Assembly (NCBI GenBank): GCA_016802295.1
Contig: JAESIW010000154.1
Span: forward strand, 62,001-126,000
DNA: 64,000 bases
DNA from: Brachionus rotundiformis
Taxonomy: Eukaryota > Rotifera > Eurotatoria > Ploima > Brachionidae
Direction of reading: 5' to 3'
The translations under genes were made by a program, and so were the position numbers. Shown piece after piece: positions 47,653 to 62,379 of the stretch (position 1 is its first letter; each line of letters begins with the position of its first letter). The notes below the pieces were generated by a model. It searched no databases. It was not told the DNA's origin and saw only the letters and a list, made by a program, of their open reading frames with translations.

Positions 47653-49873
47653 AGTTAACTTTACCAAAATTTTAAAAAATAAAATATAAAAAAAAATTTT
47701 TTTTTATCCATATTTGAGAGAAAAATTTATCTTTTACAAGATTACCTAATTTAAAACAAAATAGAAAAAGATTACTTAATGGTTTGTTTGTTTATTTTAA
47801 GTTCTAAAAATTCCGCTTAAAAATTATAATCAAACTTAATAAATATATAATTTAAATGAATAAATCATAATAATCATCATCAAAATTATTAATTTTATGC
47901 GATCAAAATATTTTTTATTTTTAATTTAAATTTTTTTATATCAAATTTTTAGAAATTAATTATATTGAATAATTTTTAATTTTAAATCTATGTTTAGTTA
48001 TAAAAATACGAGATAGTTAGTTGAAAAGCAAACTACAATTCATTAAAATATTTATCATCATAACTTCCTTTATTTCGAATAATGAAAATTTAAGATATTA
48101 TATTGATTTTTTTGATAAATGTATTTTTATTTCTATATTAAATATTTTTATAAAAATCATGTTTCGATGGAAAATAAAATCGATTTATTTTTTTATAATA
48201 ATTAATTTTGCGACAAAATTAAATGACATTTTTTTTTAATAATTTAAAATATATTATTAAGATCGTTCTTGATTTTTCTTTGATGAGAATATATGTTTTC
48301 AAAAATAGCTTGTGAAGTAATGTTTATTTTTTGATTATATTAGTTGTTCATTTATTTTTTTTATTTTTATTTTAATACAATAAAAATTAAATTAAATTAT
48401 TTTTTTATCATAATATCGATGCACTTAATTTTTTTCACACAAAGAAATTTTATTCTTTTTTTATTCTTAAAATTATATAATTTCTTGCTAAATCTAAATC
48501 GTAAGTCTCATATTTACATCTGATTTTTTGTTCTGAAACATATGATAAATTTTAAGCTACAAGTAAATGGATCCGATAGGAAAATATTTATCTATTTTTA
48601 CTAAAATTATTCCTGATATCAGTTCAAAAATAAGCTCATTCGAAAAATTATGAGAAAATATATGCATAAATTTTATTTTCAATTTATTTATTTTAACTTT
48701 ATTTGATTAGGACGTTAATTAATTTAAAAAATTGATTTTATTTTTAAAACGAATTGAAAAATTGAGTTAAATAAAAGTTATTGTGAATATAAGTTATTAA
48801 GAAAACATCAATTTCTTTAAATTACGCGTTATTGGTATAGCGTAGATATTAGAAAAATCAAATTTAACTTTTCATAAATTAAATTACTCTTTTTTGACTA
48901 ATGTCATGTATCATGATTTGGCACGTATGATAGAAACTTGATAACCTGTTTACAACTTCAACATTAAATTAGGTCACTAAAGAGATTTCAACAAACTTAA
49001 TTAAAAGCTGTTTGTAAATATTGGTATTTTTTCCAGTTCAGATGTATTTATAAATTTTCAAATAAAAATAAATTATGAAATTTTTTATTGATGGAATCAA
49101 TATTTTAGTAAGAAATTTTTCTCATAAAAGATTATGAGAGTGCATTTTTCTAAATTGGGGAAAATCAATTTTATTGAAAACTAGTTGAGATTTTAATTTT
49201 TAGTATCTATTATTGAAAATTAAAAATATTAACCCTATTTAGCAATTTTAAAATAAAATAACGTTTTATCTATTTTTCGGAATTAAAAAATATTGAATGA
49301 AAGATTCAAAAAAAGTAAAGAATTACTTTATTTAAATAATTTAAGTAGATAAATTAAAACTTTTCGATTGAATTAACAATTACATTTTGTAAATTAACCG
49401 CTTTAATCAATAAACGATATTAGATAATTTCGAAGAGAATTTCTACAGCTCGAAATCTCTTAAAACATTTAAAATGACTCAATTAATTTTACAAATATAA
49501 ATTATAATTCTTTTAAACGGTTCAAGTTTTAATGAAGTATTGATCATAATTCTACATATCAAAAATTTATTCGTCAAATTGATAATTGTTAGAGTTTTAG
49601 ATAAAAAAAAATAAATTATTTTTCATAATATTTATCTCAATTAACTAAATGATTCATATTTTGATCAAGTGTGTTGTGATTATAATTAATAAAATACAAG
49701 CATAAACATTTTTATCTTATCTACAAGTTAAACTGTTTAAAACGGCAACAAGTATCAAGTTTAATCTTAAAACAAAAGAAATTTAATTTTTTTTTTATTG
49801 AACTGTCACGTGATGCTAAATTAAAAATTAATTTATTTTAGATCTGATGAAAATTTTCAAATAATTTTTAATA
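47653..49873 (+). other. 2.2-kb gene-free AT-rich region
   Basis: No exon or RNA gene can be supported. The 72-codon frame at 48021 is made of I, F, K and N only and is AT noise. The TBC1D24 promoter must lie at the right end. Confidence 0.45.
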
Positions 49874-52800
49874 ATGCTAGAGTCGGGGAATTGTTTCAAC
49901 CTAGCACTAATAGACACAGAGAAATTGTCAAATTTTTTAGGTGAATCAGTCTTTGATGATTTAAATAATCAATTCAATCAGACAACAAAGAGTGTCATCG
50001 ATGAAGCTGATTATGATATAGCAGTGAAAAATAATAAATTTAACAGTTTTCCGATGAGGAAAAAAAATTCCTTAAATTCTAAAACAATACGACAAAGCCA
50101 AAAATCCTTTACCAATTTGACAGGCTTGAACGCTGTTTCGATTAGCGAAGATGAATTGAATTTAACTGTCCGTCTTGCTAACAATAGACATCAAGAGAAC
50201 AACAGACTAAAAAATTTACTTCGCAACAATTTTTGGCCTATAAATCATCCGATTAGGAAATATCTTTGGAGGTCTCTTCTTAAAAAACAAAATGTGAATT
50301 CGAATAAAGAAAATTCAACGCCAAATTTACATATAGGAGATACAAATTTAAACGAAAACGAATACAATAAGTATGTAAATCAAATTTTCGGGAAAAGTAA
50401 ACTTTTAGTAATTAATTAAAATTTTATCATTAAGTTTAATAATTAAGCAAGAGAAATAGACATAAGTCTTCCAGATTTTGTAGATATTAAAGATAAAACA
50501 GATAGTTCGAATGATCACATCAATTATTATTTTTTAAATAATAAAGGAAAAGAAGCGATCAAACGAATTCTATGTGTGTATGAGTACCATTTTCCTCAAG
50601 TTACATTCAGTCCTGGTCTTCTGTCCATTTCTAGCGTATTACTGCACTACATGCAAGAGCATGAAGTATTTGCTTCGCTTTGCTATATGTCTTCAAGTAA
50701 AGAACATTTAATTGAATCAAAAACTTGTTGGGACACTACATGTTCTGTATTTATCAAGTTATTAAAAAACTATTGCGTATGTAAATTTAAAATTCATATT
50801 TTTTCTTGTTTTAAAAAAGCTCAAAAAAATTTAATTCAAGCTTTAAAAGAAAGTTACTAAAATATAAGTTAGAACATTATATCATACTAGTTTTGATATA
50901 CATTAAATAAATAATCTCAATTTGAAAATCCAATTTGAATTTTTAAATTTTCTATTGATGTTTCATTATTGCTATTATTGATTGATTTATTTAAAGGTTA
51001 TAAAATTTTTAATTTTCAAAATTTTAATTGCTATTTAGTTTTAGAAATTTTAAAACACTAATTAAAAGCTAATTTAAAAACACAAAATTAATATTAGATT
51101 AAATTTGATTCATAATTACCACTATCTCTTCTTTATTTTATCCAAGTCAGCATTATTTCTTTTAAAATTAAATTTAGCTAATAAGATTGTAGGATTAAAG
51201 AATGGTTACGTTCATTTAATTCTTATGGTAAAAAATCGGGAGTGAAAAAATAAAAATAACCAGATGATATAAATTTAAAAGATACATAAATCAGAAATAA
51301 AAATTATTACTTTGATTTTTTCATTTTAGAAATCAAGTTATGATACGCTGTCAAAATATGCGCATGCCTCACTCAATTCTATTTTTAATGAATGGTACTG
51401 GTGGATATTCGATTCACTATCGTTTGATTATTTAGTCAAAATAATGGATTGCTTTATTTTCGAGGGACAAAAAATATTTTATAGAGTTAGCCTAGCCATT
51501 GTTCAGCAGTTTTCTCGCTGTAAGTACATATTAAAAGTTTTTATGCTTTATTGACTGTTAAACGTTGAGTGTTGTATCATATTAGACATCCAATTAATCG
51601 AAGAATGTGAAATGATTGACGAGTATTTTTTTAATGGTATGACTAATATTTACCAGTTACTAACCTATATACTAATAACTGATTTAAAATATTTTACTTT
51701 TAGTTAGCTAGATTTTTAATATTAATCCAAAAGTACAATAGTACTAAATTTATTTTACAATTTTAAGTCTCCAAATTTAATTAAAACATGTCTAGAAATA
51801 ACATTCGAATAACATTTAGTCAACTAAGTGATATTTTTAAATGTCATTGAATACATTTTTTATAAAATATATCAAATTCATAGAATATGGAATTTTCAGA
51901 ATTTTTTAACAAAAATAAAGATTCTTGAATCTCATCCTAAGAATTGTATTAATAAATACTAACAATGCATGTTAAGAATTGGGTTGAGTTATAATTTTTT
52001 ACTATTAGCTTTAAATATGACTTTTTATATTACTTAAACTTAAATTAAAACAATTTTTTATTTTAGCTATAAGAACTGTAAATATAAGCGTGGACAAGCA
52101 TTCTATTCACCAATTTTGTCAATCTTCTACAAATTTAGATAGTGTGGACAAATTATTGAAGGTAATATACCAACTCAACAAAATTATGAATTGCTTAAAT
52201 AAATATCACCGCGACTTAGTATTAAATTTAGAATGAGATAAAAGTTTTGTTCTAAATTTTTAAGAATATGAAACGATTTTTTTTAAATAAGCTTAATATT
52301 ATAAAACAAATATTTGTAGGATCAAAATTGGATATTTTTTATTTTCTATTTATAAGAAATTTATCATAATTAAATTTGAATAGAAAAAAGAAAATAAAAG
52401 ATATGCAAGTTGTCGATTCAAAGCTTCAAATTTTTATTAATAAACAACTACAAAAGGTTAGCTTCAACATACGCAATCTGAAGCGTTCCACTATTAAAGA
52501 ATATTATTCTAAAGAAGAGAATAAACGGAAGAACTTAACCAAATATGACATTAACCACAACAAATCACTCGTTAGCATTGAAAGTGAGATCAATTTTAAA
52601 TTTTAATGAATTAAATGATAAGAAATTTTTTAAATTAATTGTGAGCCATCAGTTAGAGCGCAATTATTTAATTAAATTTAAATTTTTTATTTTCTAATAT
52701 TTGATGATTTTTTCAGATAACCAAAAAAGCAGTCCAACGCGAATTTTTTTGAATGAAGCAATGACAAGTGTTCTTTCACATTCAAATGTAAGATTTTTTC

Positions 52801-53737
52801 AAAATTAATTAAGCCCTTATGAACCTTTTTAAACCTTTGTTATCCACCCTACATCACATTTATTTTAGACTGCATGAAGTTATTTTTTCCACCATTTAGT
52901 TAACACATACTGACCAAAAAGATGGTTCTTTAAAATTGAATTTTTTTCAAAAAAAAACAAATAAAGCAAAGCATGCTAAAAATCTGTGCAATCAAATAAA
53001 ATATAACTGGTCGTTTAATCTTAGTGATATCGATAATATGCATAAATCGATATTGCTTAAATCGGTGAATGTAAGACCTATTTACATAATGGCTTTGTAT
53101 TTAATGTCATTTTTTCATTTGTGCCGCTTTTATATCTTTGTCTGTGTATTTTTTTAAAGACAAAATAAAAAAATTATTTTAGCTTTGTACCGTGTGGAAT
53201 TGGATACCGCAGAGATTAAGCATATGTACGCCAAACATGCTTTTTACAACACAAGAAAATGGCACTAGTCTAAACACTTTATTCAACGTTCTAGATGAGT
53301 TGGAATATTGTCTAATTGTGATAAAAACTTTTGATGATGATATTTTTGGTGCATTCTGTGCTGGAGATTGGAACCAGAGAAAAAATCCAAAAAATTTGTT
53401 CTTCGGAACTGGTGAAACATTTCTTTTTACATTAAGCCCTGAAAAAAAACTCTTCAAATGGGTTGGTTCGAAACAAGAAACAAAGCCTAATCAAGAAATG
53501 TTTATTCGTGTAAATACGAATAAGATATCAATAGGAGGAGGGTAAATTTATTAGGAGAAAGAAAGAATTTTTAAACTAAACAAAACAATTTTTAGAAGTA
53601 AAGAAGGACTTGCTATAAAGTCGAATTTGTTAGAAGGAGAAACTAATCAATGTGACACTTTTGCTAACGAACCACTTTGTCGAACGAAAAATTTTCAAAT
53701 AGCTATTTTAGAAGTGGTTGGGTTCAACAATCGATGA
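49874..53737 (+). CDS. TBC1D24: TBC and TLDc domain protein (TBC1D24/Skywalker)
   Basis: Ten exons: 49874..50396, 50448..50776, 51330..51519, 51586..51636, 52067..52161, about 52391..52583, 52717..52787, 52900..53070, 53183..53541, 53596..53737; 707 residues with phases kept. TBC1D24/Skywalker acts in synaptic vesicle trafficking and oxidative-stress resistance and binds phosphoinositides. The degenerate TBC domain runs from exon 1 (LKNLLRNNFWPINHPIRKYL) through SLPDFVD, KEAIKRILCVYEYHFPQVTF, and exon 3 (NEWYWWIFDSLSFDYLVKIM, FYRVSLAIVQQF). The TLDc domain is in exons 9-10: TVWNWIPQRLSICTPNML, CAGDWNQR, FFGTGETFLF, CDTFANEPLC. Introns 2 (553 bp) and 4 (430 bp) are long. The exon 6 start is my least certain junction: I chose the AG at 52389-52390 because it preserves phase. 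Confidence 0.9.
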
Positions 53738-56700
53738 ATATTTTTCTTATTTAATTAAATTTTTATCAAAAAAATAATGAAAAATTGAATATTTTGTTTA
53801 AATGTTTTTTCCCAACACTATCCTCATTGCCGGCAAATGATAGCTTCTAATTCTGAGAAAAAATAATTATTCAATCAAAGAAATTTTTTAAATAGCTTGC
53901 AATTGTAAAGTTTTTGAATGTATAGTTTTAATTAGATTTTTCAATTTTCCTATTAGTTAAAAAAAAGTTTAAGATTAGTTTTTTATTTTTATATCATAAA
54001 ATAAATAAAACTCATTTAGTTTAATTATTTTTTATTATTAATTTTTTATAAATAAACTTTTTTCATTTTTCGCTAAATTGATTGCTAAATTGATAAATTA
54101 TTTATTATCTGGAAAATTGAGAAGTAATCGTTTTATTAAAAATTTAGAAAGAATGAAAAAAATTAATTTAAATTTTATTGATTGTTCGAAATAATATTCA
54201 ATTTAAATTTGTTCCATTAGAAAGATACCAAAAAGATTCAAAAATATCACTCAAAATTCATAATTTCTTTTTTAAATTAGAAATTTTCCGTTCATGATAA
54301 ATTTTTTCAAAAATTTACCATAAATGTCGGAAGAAAATTCAATTTTAATATCAGTTTCAATTCACGAAAGCTTGAGTAAATTTACATTATATAACGCGTC
54401 AATAAACTTCTAAGATTTCATTTAAAAGAGTCTTAATTTCTCAAATCTTGGAATAGATTTTTTTATATTCCTTAACCATATTCGATTACAGAAATCGATT
54501 TTTGCTTTTTATACAGTCATAGAAAGCTCAAATTTAATTATCAAATTTTTAATCAATTTAATTAAATCTTTCTAGAAATAATGCAGATAAATTGAAAATC
54601 TCGCGAAGCTTAATACTAAATATTGTTGTTCATTAATTTTAGTAATTTGGTTTTTTAAGTAATTATTTTTCAAATAAAAGCTTTATTTATTTAGTCGAGT
54701 TCCTGTCTGAATTAAATTGATTTAAGTATTTCAATACTTAAAGTCTTGGAAAAGGCATCATCAATTAACGACCTAAATCGAATACTTTTACGATAAATAT
54801 GAGTAAATTTGCATAAACCTAAGTGCTTTAAATATCAATACATCACTATTAAGTTATTTATACAGATCCAAAATTTATGATTAATTAAATTTAAAGGTCT
54901 CCAATATTGATCAAATCATTTTTGAAAAAATTAAGTTAAAAGTAAGAACATAAGATAAAATGAAGATGTACTTGATTTAATGGAATCGATATTTCACTTA
55001 TTTGCATAAAATTTCTTTTAATTTAAGATTGATAATCAATATTTTATCATAATGAATTAATCTCTAATGCTCATGACATAAAGGAGCAGTAACTTTTATT
55101 AAGATGAGAAATGAAAAACTTATAAGAAAAATAATTGCTCTAATCAAGCATAGTAATCGAAATTTATTACACAATCAAGATTTATCTCTAATTATGAGAG
55201 AATTATCTGCTTGATTGAATTCAAAATGTTATTGTTTGCTATTTTATGCTTTTCTAATCCTTCGGGCTCTTTAAACTTATTTAATTTTAAAAAAGAAATA
55301 ATCAAATAAAAACCTTTATGTTTTTTTTGTTGTAGCATAAAATAAGCTGAAAAAATTTTCACTCAGAATATCATTATATAAGTTTATTACAAGGAAAATT
55401 AATCACATTGATCTCGAGGGCTCTGTAATGGATATGGGTGTTCATTTTTATATTTATAGAATCAATTCTATTAGTTGTAACCATATTTTTTTGTCACTTG
55501 GGAAAAATTGGTAGCGAAATGCAAAAACTAAATTTATGTTAGTTTTTTATTTTTTTTTTCAATTAAATATTAAATTTTTTTAGATAGTCTATATATTTTA
55601 CTAAATTCAATAACTATAAAATTTACCAATTAATTTTAAATGTATTCTTTATTCACTATTCGATATACTTATTAGTTCTTGATTGATCAATTCAGTTTAT
55701 TTTAAAAACACAATTAAAAATAATTTTAGTATGCGTTCGTTTTTAATAAAAAAAAACAAATTTCTATTGTTTTATTTAGTTTATAAAGAACTCAGTTTTT
55801 ACTAAATGTTAGACAAGACGCATAATATTTTTAATTATATGCATTCGTAAGGTTTACAAAAAGCAAATAGATAAACAATTTATTTTTATTTTCATCAGCC
55901 ATTTAGCTAGAATTTTTAAGGATTTTAATCACTTAAAATTATTGATAAACTCACGAAAGACTTGTGCTAGGGATATATTGACTAAAACAAGAAATAATTA
56001 TAATTTCAAAAAAAATAAAATGGTTATTTCGATTTTTTTATAATTCTTGATGTTTATTTTTAACACATGTATTCATTCTTTTCAAATTTAAGCTTTTTTC
56101 AACAGATTAGCAAATTGCTAAATTAATAATTCTTATAAATCGTTATTATCAAGTTTTGAGTTTGTATTAATTAATTTAATTATTTAACCAAATTTTAATA
56201 AGATTAAGATTTTTTTTCATAATGCTCTGAATCTATTCATATTCAGATTCTTCAAAATACAGATTTTACACGACATTTAGAAACAGCAGTTAAGTTTTTC
56301 TTGAGAACTCTTAAGAAATAAGAATTATATCGTAAAGCAGAGAAATTAGCAATATATTTTGAATAAACAGGACCTCAAAGACTAAATATTATTCGATTTT
56401 CTCCGTTGAGCCTCAACTTAAAAGCATAAAATATTATAATACTGTGCAAGAATCAAGATTATTCCATTCCTTCTTTTTTGCTTTTGTTGTGTTCGTCTAT
56501 GCTTGGCTCAAGTCTGTTGAAATAATCAATAATTTTAAATAATATAATTATTATACACAAGCACACACATATACGCTTAAATAAAAATACCATGAAAAAT
56601 TTCCAAACTAAAGCCACCGAAAACATGAAAATAAAAAAAATAAAAAAAAATTATTCAATTTATTTTATTAATTAATTTAAGTTTTGAATTCCTGTTTTCA

Positions 56701-58431
56701 TAATTTTGTTCTAGCTTTTACGCCCAAGAAATGTTTTTTCGCCTAAACTAATTAGCTTAATATTATTTATCAAGTGCTTCACTATACTTAAATAAAGACT
56801 AATTTCTTTTATTGTTTGAAATTACAACAATGGTAATCATGCTTATTGTATTAGGCACAAATTTTATTCAAATTAGGAATAGTGCATTCTAGGATCTGTT
56901 TAATCAAACAATTAAAAGTTATAAATTCAGTTTATTTACTTGAGTTAAATGCTAACATTTAAGAGTCAGTCTTTTTTCAATTTTAATCTATAAAAATTAT
57001 TCTCAGTAATTCATAAGTCTCTCATAAATAGAATAAATTTTAAAAAATAAAGTTTTTAAACTCGAGTTTATTTTTATTAAATACGAGACCTAAAATTTTA
57101 ACTAATTTATTTATATCTTGTAATAATTAATTTTCAAGATAATTCGGATTAGATAATTTAATAATGTGAGTAATTAATTTATAATTTTGAATTGAATCGA
57201 GACGATCAAGTGCTCAAATATTTGATTGATGGCTATGAAAAATGAAAATCCTATCCTTGCATATTATTTAGGTTATTTGATATATACCAAAATTTATTTC
57301 TTATTTAATGATTAATTACATTTGATAATTTAAAAATTTAAATAATTAAAATAATTAATTTTTTTGAAAGCTCTTTTAAATATATTCTTAAGTGTATTAA
57401 GCGACAAAATTTGAGTCAAATTATTTTTGCTGTAGGTCTGGAAAAAATTTTTTTAAGCAATTATTTTTCGTTTTCCAGTTTAATTGCATAATAAAAAATA
57501 TTCAGAAAAAATCATTATATTATATTTAAGATACTTATTTTGAATTTTTTAATCCTTTTTAAATTAAGAGAACAAATCAAATCATTTATTGGAAATTTTT
57601 TTTGGTTATATAATTATAAAGAATGTATATTAGTAATTATTTACTGTTCAACATTTTGTGATCTAAAATAATTCATATTTAGCTGACTAAGTTAAAACCA
57701 AATAAATTGTAGCTCTTTTGAAGCTAATTATAATTTCTTATTGTCTGTTTAAAAATTATTTTGATATAGAAAATAGAAAATCTAAATTGCTTAAGTTAAG
57801 CTAGGCGGCAAATTTTAATCTCATTAAAAAAATAAGTGTTATTTAATTAAATTCACTAAAGCTAGATAAACAACATCTAATTTATTTTTTCTTAAACCTT
57901 CATTATTTTAATCATCTAAAAAGTTATTTTTAAATACATTTTTTTTAATCAATTAAATCTAAATGCTCATTTTAATATTTAGAGTAAAAATTTATTAATA
58001 GAAAAGTTAACTCAATAGACTTATTGTTAACTTTTAAGAAATAAATTTTTTTTAGAATTTAACTATTTTTAACAAATTTTTGTATTAAAAGAAAAAAATG
58101 AATAATGAAGACGATAAATTTATTATATAATCATTGATTCAATCTGCCCAAATGGTTTAGGTTTTTTTAGGAAAAATTGAAATTTAAAATTTATTAATTG
58201 ATTTTATTCGAACAGTACTCTATCATTTTTCATTATGTTATACCTGTTCACTTATTTTAATAACCTTAATTATAACCAATGTATACTTTACTAATTGAAT
58301 TAGTAAAAAATAAGAGTATCTCTTCAACTTATCCACAGACTAAGATATTTCAAATATATTTCAATAGGTTTTTGAAGCATTTTAGATTAAGCTCAATTAT
58401 GAAAGACTGTCAACACGATTGAGATGAAATA
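53738..58431 (+). other. 4.7-kb gene-free region upstream of the GPR158-like gene
   Basis: AT-rich throughout. I see no exon, RNA gene or repeat that can be supported on either strand. A less AT-rich patch at about 56400-56530 has no open frame of length. The region probably holds the distal promoter of the receptor gene. Confidence 0.45.
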
Positions 58432-61377
58432 ATGAAAAATTATACAATAATCATTTTTTTATTTTTTTTCACAAAATTTATTCTCAGTGATGACAAATCG
58501 ACCACACAAATTATTGATCATGCAAAATCAGAATTGGTTGACAAGTTAATGACCCTGTGGTATCATGTAGAATCCATTAAGACATGTGGAAATAATCTAC
58601 AAAAACTCAACATAGATCTTGAACCATTTTGGTCTGTAAAATTCGGACAACAATTAGGGAAAGCAAAACAACTAGCAAATATTGTTAACCAATACTTATC
58701 TTTATCAGAGTCATCGAGCTTCGATCTAACATTTATATCTACATTGGGTCATTTTATGATCGACCAAAAGGACGAATTCTTAATTGGCTATGGATTAGCT
58801 GCAGAAAACAACTGTATATATGTAAGTAGAGAAGGGAACTTAAGCATTATTGATAGATCATGCTTGGCATTAAACTTAAAATCTAATCATAACTTGAAAA
58901 ACCCGTACATCTTGGAAAATATAAATGAACTTGACGAACATACTGATTGTAATAATTGGTATCAAGATCTCAAGAATTTGTATTCAGAACACAAATTTTC
59001 AGGAGACATAAACAGCAATTACAAGAGCTATCTAAGCAAACTTTTCGAGAATAAGAATTTTAGTTCCAAATTATTCTGTGGTCCAATTTATGATTGTAAA
59101 AATTCCAAGTCAGATTGGGTTTTGTTGCACATGATACCAGTTTTCGATAGAGGAAAAAACTTTAAAGGCTCGATTTTGATCAAGCTTTTAGTATCCAAGT
59201 TGAGTGTTAACCAATGCCCTGATGGCGATCCGATCTTTAAAGATACACACAAATGTAAGGCACATTCAGATTGTGTGTATACACAGAAAAACGAATTCAG
59301 TTCAGGTAACTATGAGTGCCATTGCCAAAGAGGTTTCATAAATAATCAAATAAATGTAAATTATTTCAACGGTAGTCTAATGGAAGAGCTGTATTGGAAA
59401 ATGAAAAATCAACAAAACAACTCTTATCTAACCCAGTTCAATTGCCATCCTTGTTCAGATGTAGACTGTTGTTCGCATGAGGAAAAGTTGATAGATTCGA
59501 TTGGACCGAAAGCGAAAAATTCTGATTTGGATTCTTATCTCAATTTTTATTCGGTCCAAAGCAGTTTATTCTGGAATTGTCGCAAATACAACTTACCATT
59601 AAGATACACGATCTTGACAGTTCAAATCGTTTTTGTTCTAATAACAATTTCACTAGCTATCTTGATATTCTATTACAGACACAACAAAATTATAAAACAC
59701 TCGATGTGGGTTTTATTAGAACTAATATTGTTTGGAGCCTTTCTTCAATATTCATCGGTAATTTTTCTTCTCATTTAAAAAAAATTAATTCTTAATTTTG
59801 CTAAAAATTTATAAAAAAAAAAACAAAATAACAATACAACTTTAATATACTAATATTTTTCAAAATTTTTTAAAAATTTATCATTAGATATTTAAAACAA
59901 CTAAATCAACTGTGTTATTGATAATTATTACTGAACAATTTCGATTATAATCTTTTAGTTTTAGTTCATTTATTTTTGTGAACTAGCAATAGTAGAATCT
60001 AAATCTAGATAAAATTCAAAAATTTTTAAACCCTCTGTTATAAAGATATTTAGCAATTTTTTATTATTAATCAATTATTTTGAGTAAATTCGAAGTTAAT
60101 CCTAACATATTATGTTATTTATTAATAATAAACTTTTATTCTAAGCTTATTTTGCAGCATTTTGAGCCAACAACAAATTTATGTTTAGCAATACCTTGGT
60201 TTAGAGAAATTGGTTTTACGGTTATTTACGGAATTTTGATCTTGCGCCTTTACAAGTAAAATATTAAATGATGTAAATTCATTCTTTAAAATTTTATTTC
60301 TATATATTTAGAATTTTAATTGAATTTCAGTCTCGTAAAGCCCACGTAGTCCATTTAAAGGACAAAGACATACTTAGAATTTTATTTTTCATTGTTGTGT
60401 GTGTTTTCGGATACTTGACTGCTTGGACTCTAGTCGATTTGGACTATGCCAGCGAAGGCTTTTCGCTGGTCACGAACACTTCTCTTAAAGGATTTGTCCA
60501 ATATCCAATATGCAAGATAAAGTGGTGGGACTACTTTATCGAAATAGCCGAATTTTTGTTTATTTGTGTTGGTTATTATTTACTTTATTGTACTCGGACA
60601 GCGCCTTCAGAGTACAATGAGCGCAAATTTATATCATTAGTCATCTATTGCGAAGGAATCATATCAACTTTGTTGCACATAATTAAGCATTCTATTTTTA
60701 GTTCGATTCATCCAGACTCAATTTTAATTCTTTATTTTATTCGCTGTCATGCAACTGTAACCATAATGATCTTGTTTATATTTTTGACCAAGCTATTTTT
60801 ACTTGTCCGACCCAGTTCGGATGAATATTGCCGTAGCTCAAGGCTCTCAACCATAGACGGCAATGATCATCCGGATTCGATTAGATTCCAAATAGGCATG
60901 TTCGGTAAGTCGGATTACGAAAACGGGGACATCAATTTCGGTGAAATAGAACCTGAAGAAATTAAAAGTGAACTTAAACGCTTGTATACTCAATTACATG
61001 TGTATAAGACAAAATCGGTAAAAAAAGACAACCCACATTTGCAGACTAAGCGACGTGGAAAAAAACACAGACGATTCTCGAATCAATTCTCCAAAGCCAT
61101 AACTCGTGAAAACGATTCATATCAAGTCAAAACTCCTGACGAAAGTATTTGCTCAAATGACGCGACTAATTTACCTCATTCAATTGCATGTAGCGAAACT
61201 GGCGATCTTCACAATCTGGTAAGTTTACAACATAAAAACTAAACAAAATTATATTTTATTTAAATTTAAGCATCATTCGAACAAATAGTCGTGAAAGCAT
61301 ACAGATTTTATTAGATTATTTTATATTTTTTGTTTTAGCAAAATAAAATCCCCCGAATTATAAATAATGTATTTTAA
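58432..61377 (+). CDS. GPR158/GPR179-like class C receptor (Cache + EGF + 7TM)
   Basis: Four exons, 58432..59757, 60158..60255, 60312..61218 and 61339..61377, give 789 residues. The family is an orphan class C GPCR group; vertebrate GPR158 is a metabotropic glycine receptor that recruits RGS7. A signal peptide spans 1-19. Residues about 30-258 form the extracellular Cache region with ladder cysteines. An EGF-like segment follows (about 262-300, CKAHSDCVY, YECHCQRGF). Seven helices start at about 390 (ILTVQIVFVLITISLAILIF) and continue through GFTVIYGILILRLYK, FGYLTAWTLVD, KWWDYFIEIAEFLFI and LYFIRCHATVTIMIL. After them EEIKSELKRLYTQL and NPHLQTKRRGKK match the conserved cytoplasmic helix. The last exon is small: CTG|GTAAGT ... 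GTTTTAG|CAA, coding LQNKIPRIINNVF. Without this splice the frame ends VSLQHKN. Confidence 0.9.
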
Positions 61378-62379
61378 AATTTTTTTTAATATTTAAATCT
61401 AAAAGTTTACATGTTTTCAAAAATAATATCAAAAAAATAATCATTTTTAAATATTTTAAAATAAATTTATTTTATTTAAATAAAGTTTTTTATATTTATC
61501 TTTTAATTAAGGTTTCTAAAAGTCTTTTTCTCACTTAAACCTGTCTTTTATTATTTAAAGCTTTTGATATAACTTTGTTTAACAATAAAACAATAATTAA
61601 TATAGTTGAAAATTTGTTCTCTTCTTTTGCATTTAGAGGAAACATCTTAATTTTAAATTCGCCAAATATTACTAATTCTTAAGAAAAAAAATTCTTTTCA
61701 TATTTTTGATTTGATAAAAATTTTTTTCTCTAATTAATCAAAATTATGCTTGCATTTTTTGGTCATTACAAAGTCATTATAATATTGTTTGATTTACATC
61801 GAATCTTTTTTAAAATTTTTTTCTAAAAATGATCATTATGAATTAAAATCAGGCTGTAAGACATTTTTTCGGAACTGAAAAATTTGTAAAATTGTGCAAA
61901 ACTATTTTATTAAAACAAAATAAAAGAGATCACAACCTTACCTTTCATTAAGTAATTAGTTATATTTTAAAAAACGAAATCATGAATTTTATATATAAAA
62001 ACTTGATCAACCAAGCCATATAATATATTTATTTAATTTTTTATGAATCATTGCAGTAAATTTAATTTATTTTCTAATGCCGGATAATTATCTTTTTAAA
62101 ATCAATCTAAGATTGTTTTGTTCAATGTCCCCATTCAATTTATTTTTAAAATTTAAGTAAATTTTTGTATAGTAATTTATTAAGGTATTTTATCTAATTT
62201 CATAGAATGACATAAATAAATTAAATTTAAAAATTAATCAACAACAAGATACACTTGGCATAAAACTAGAAAACAAAAATTCTCTATTATAATTTTAACT
62301 TAGTTATACTTCGTTTAATTTATAAACTCTCTTTCGATTTTAAATTATTTATTTTCTTAAAGAAAAAATTTAATCAAAA
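61378..62379 (+). other. Intergenic DNA between the receptor and the Rap-like gene
   Basis: About 1 kb of AT-rich DNA with nothing else that can be supported. Confidence 0.45.

Noticed and set aside
48021..48239. 72-codon frame after UTP4
   Set aside because: Only I, F, K, N and L codons in very AT-rich DNA; begins with a non-ATG codon and shows no conserved feature.
53179..53457. 92-codon frame on the - strand over the TLDc exon
   Set aside because: Shadow of TBC1D24 exon 9, which is firmly identified on the + strand.
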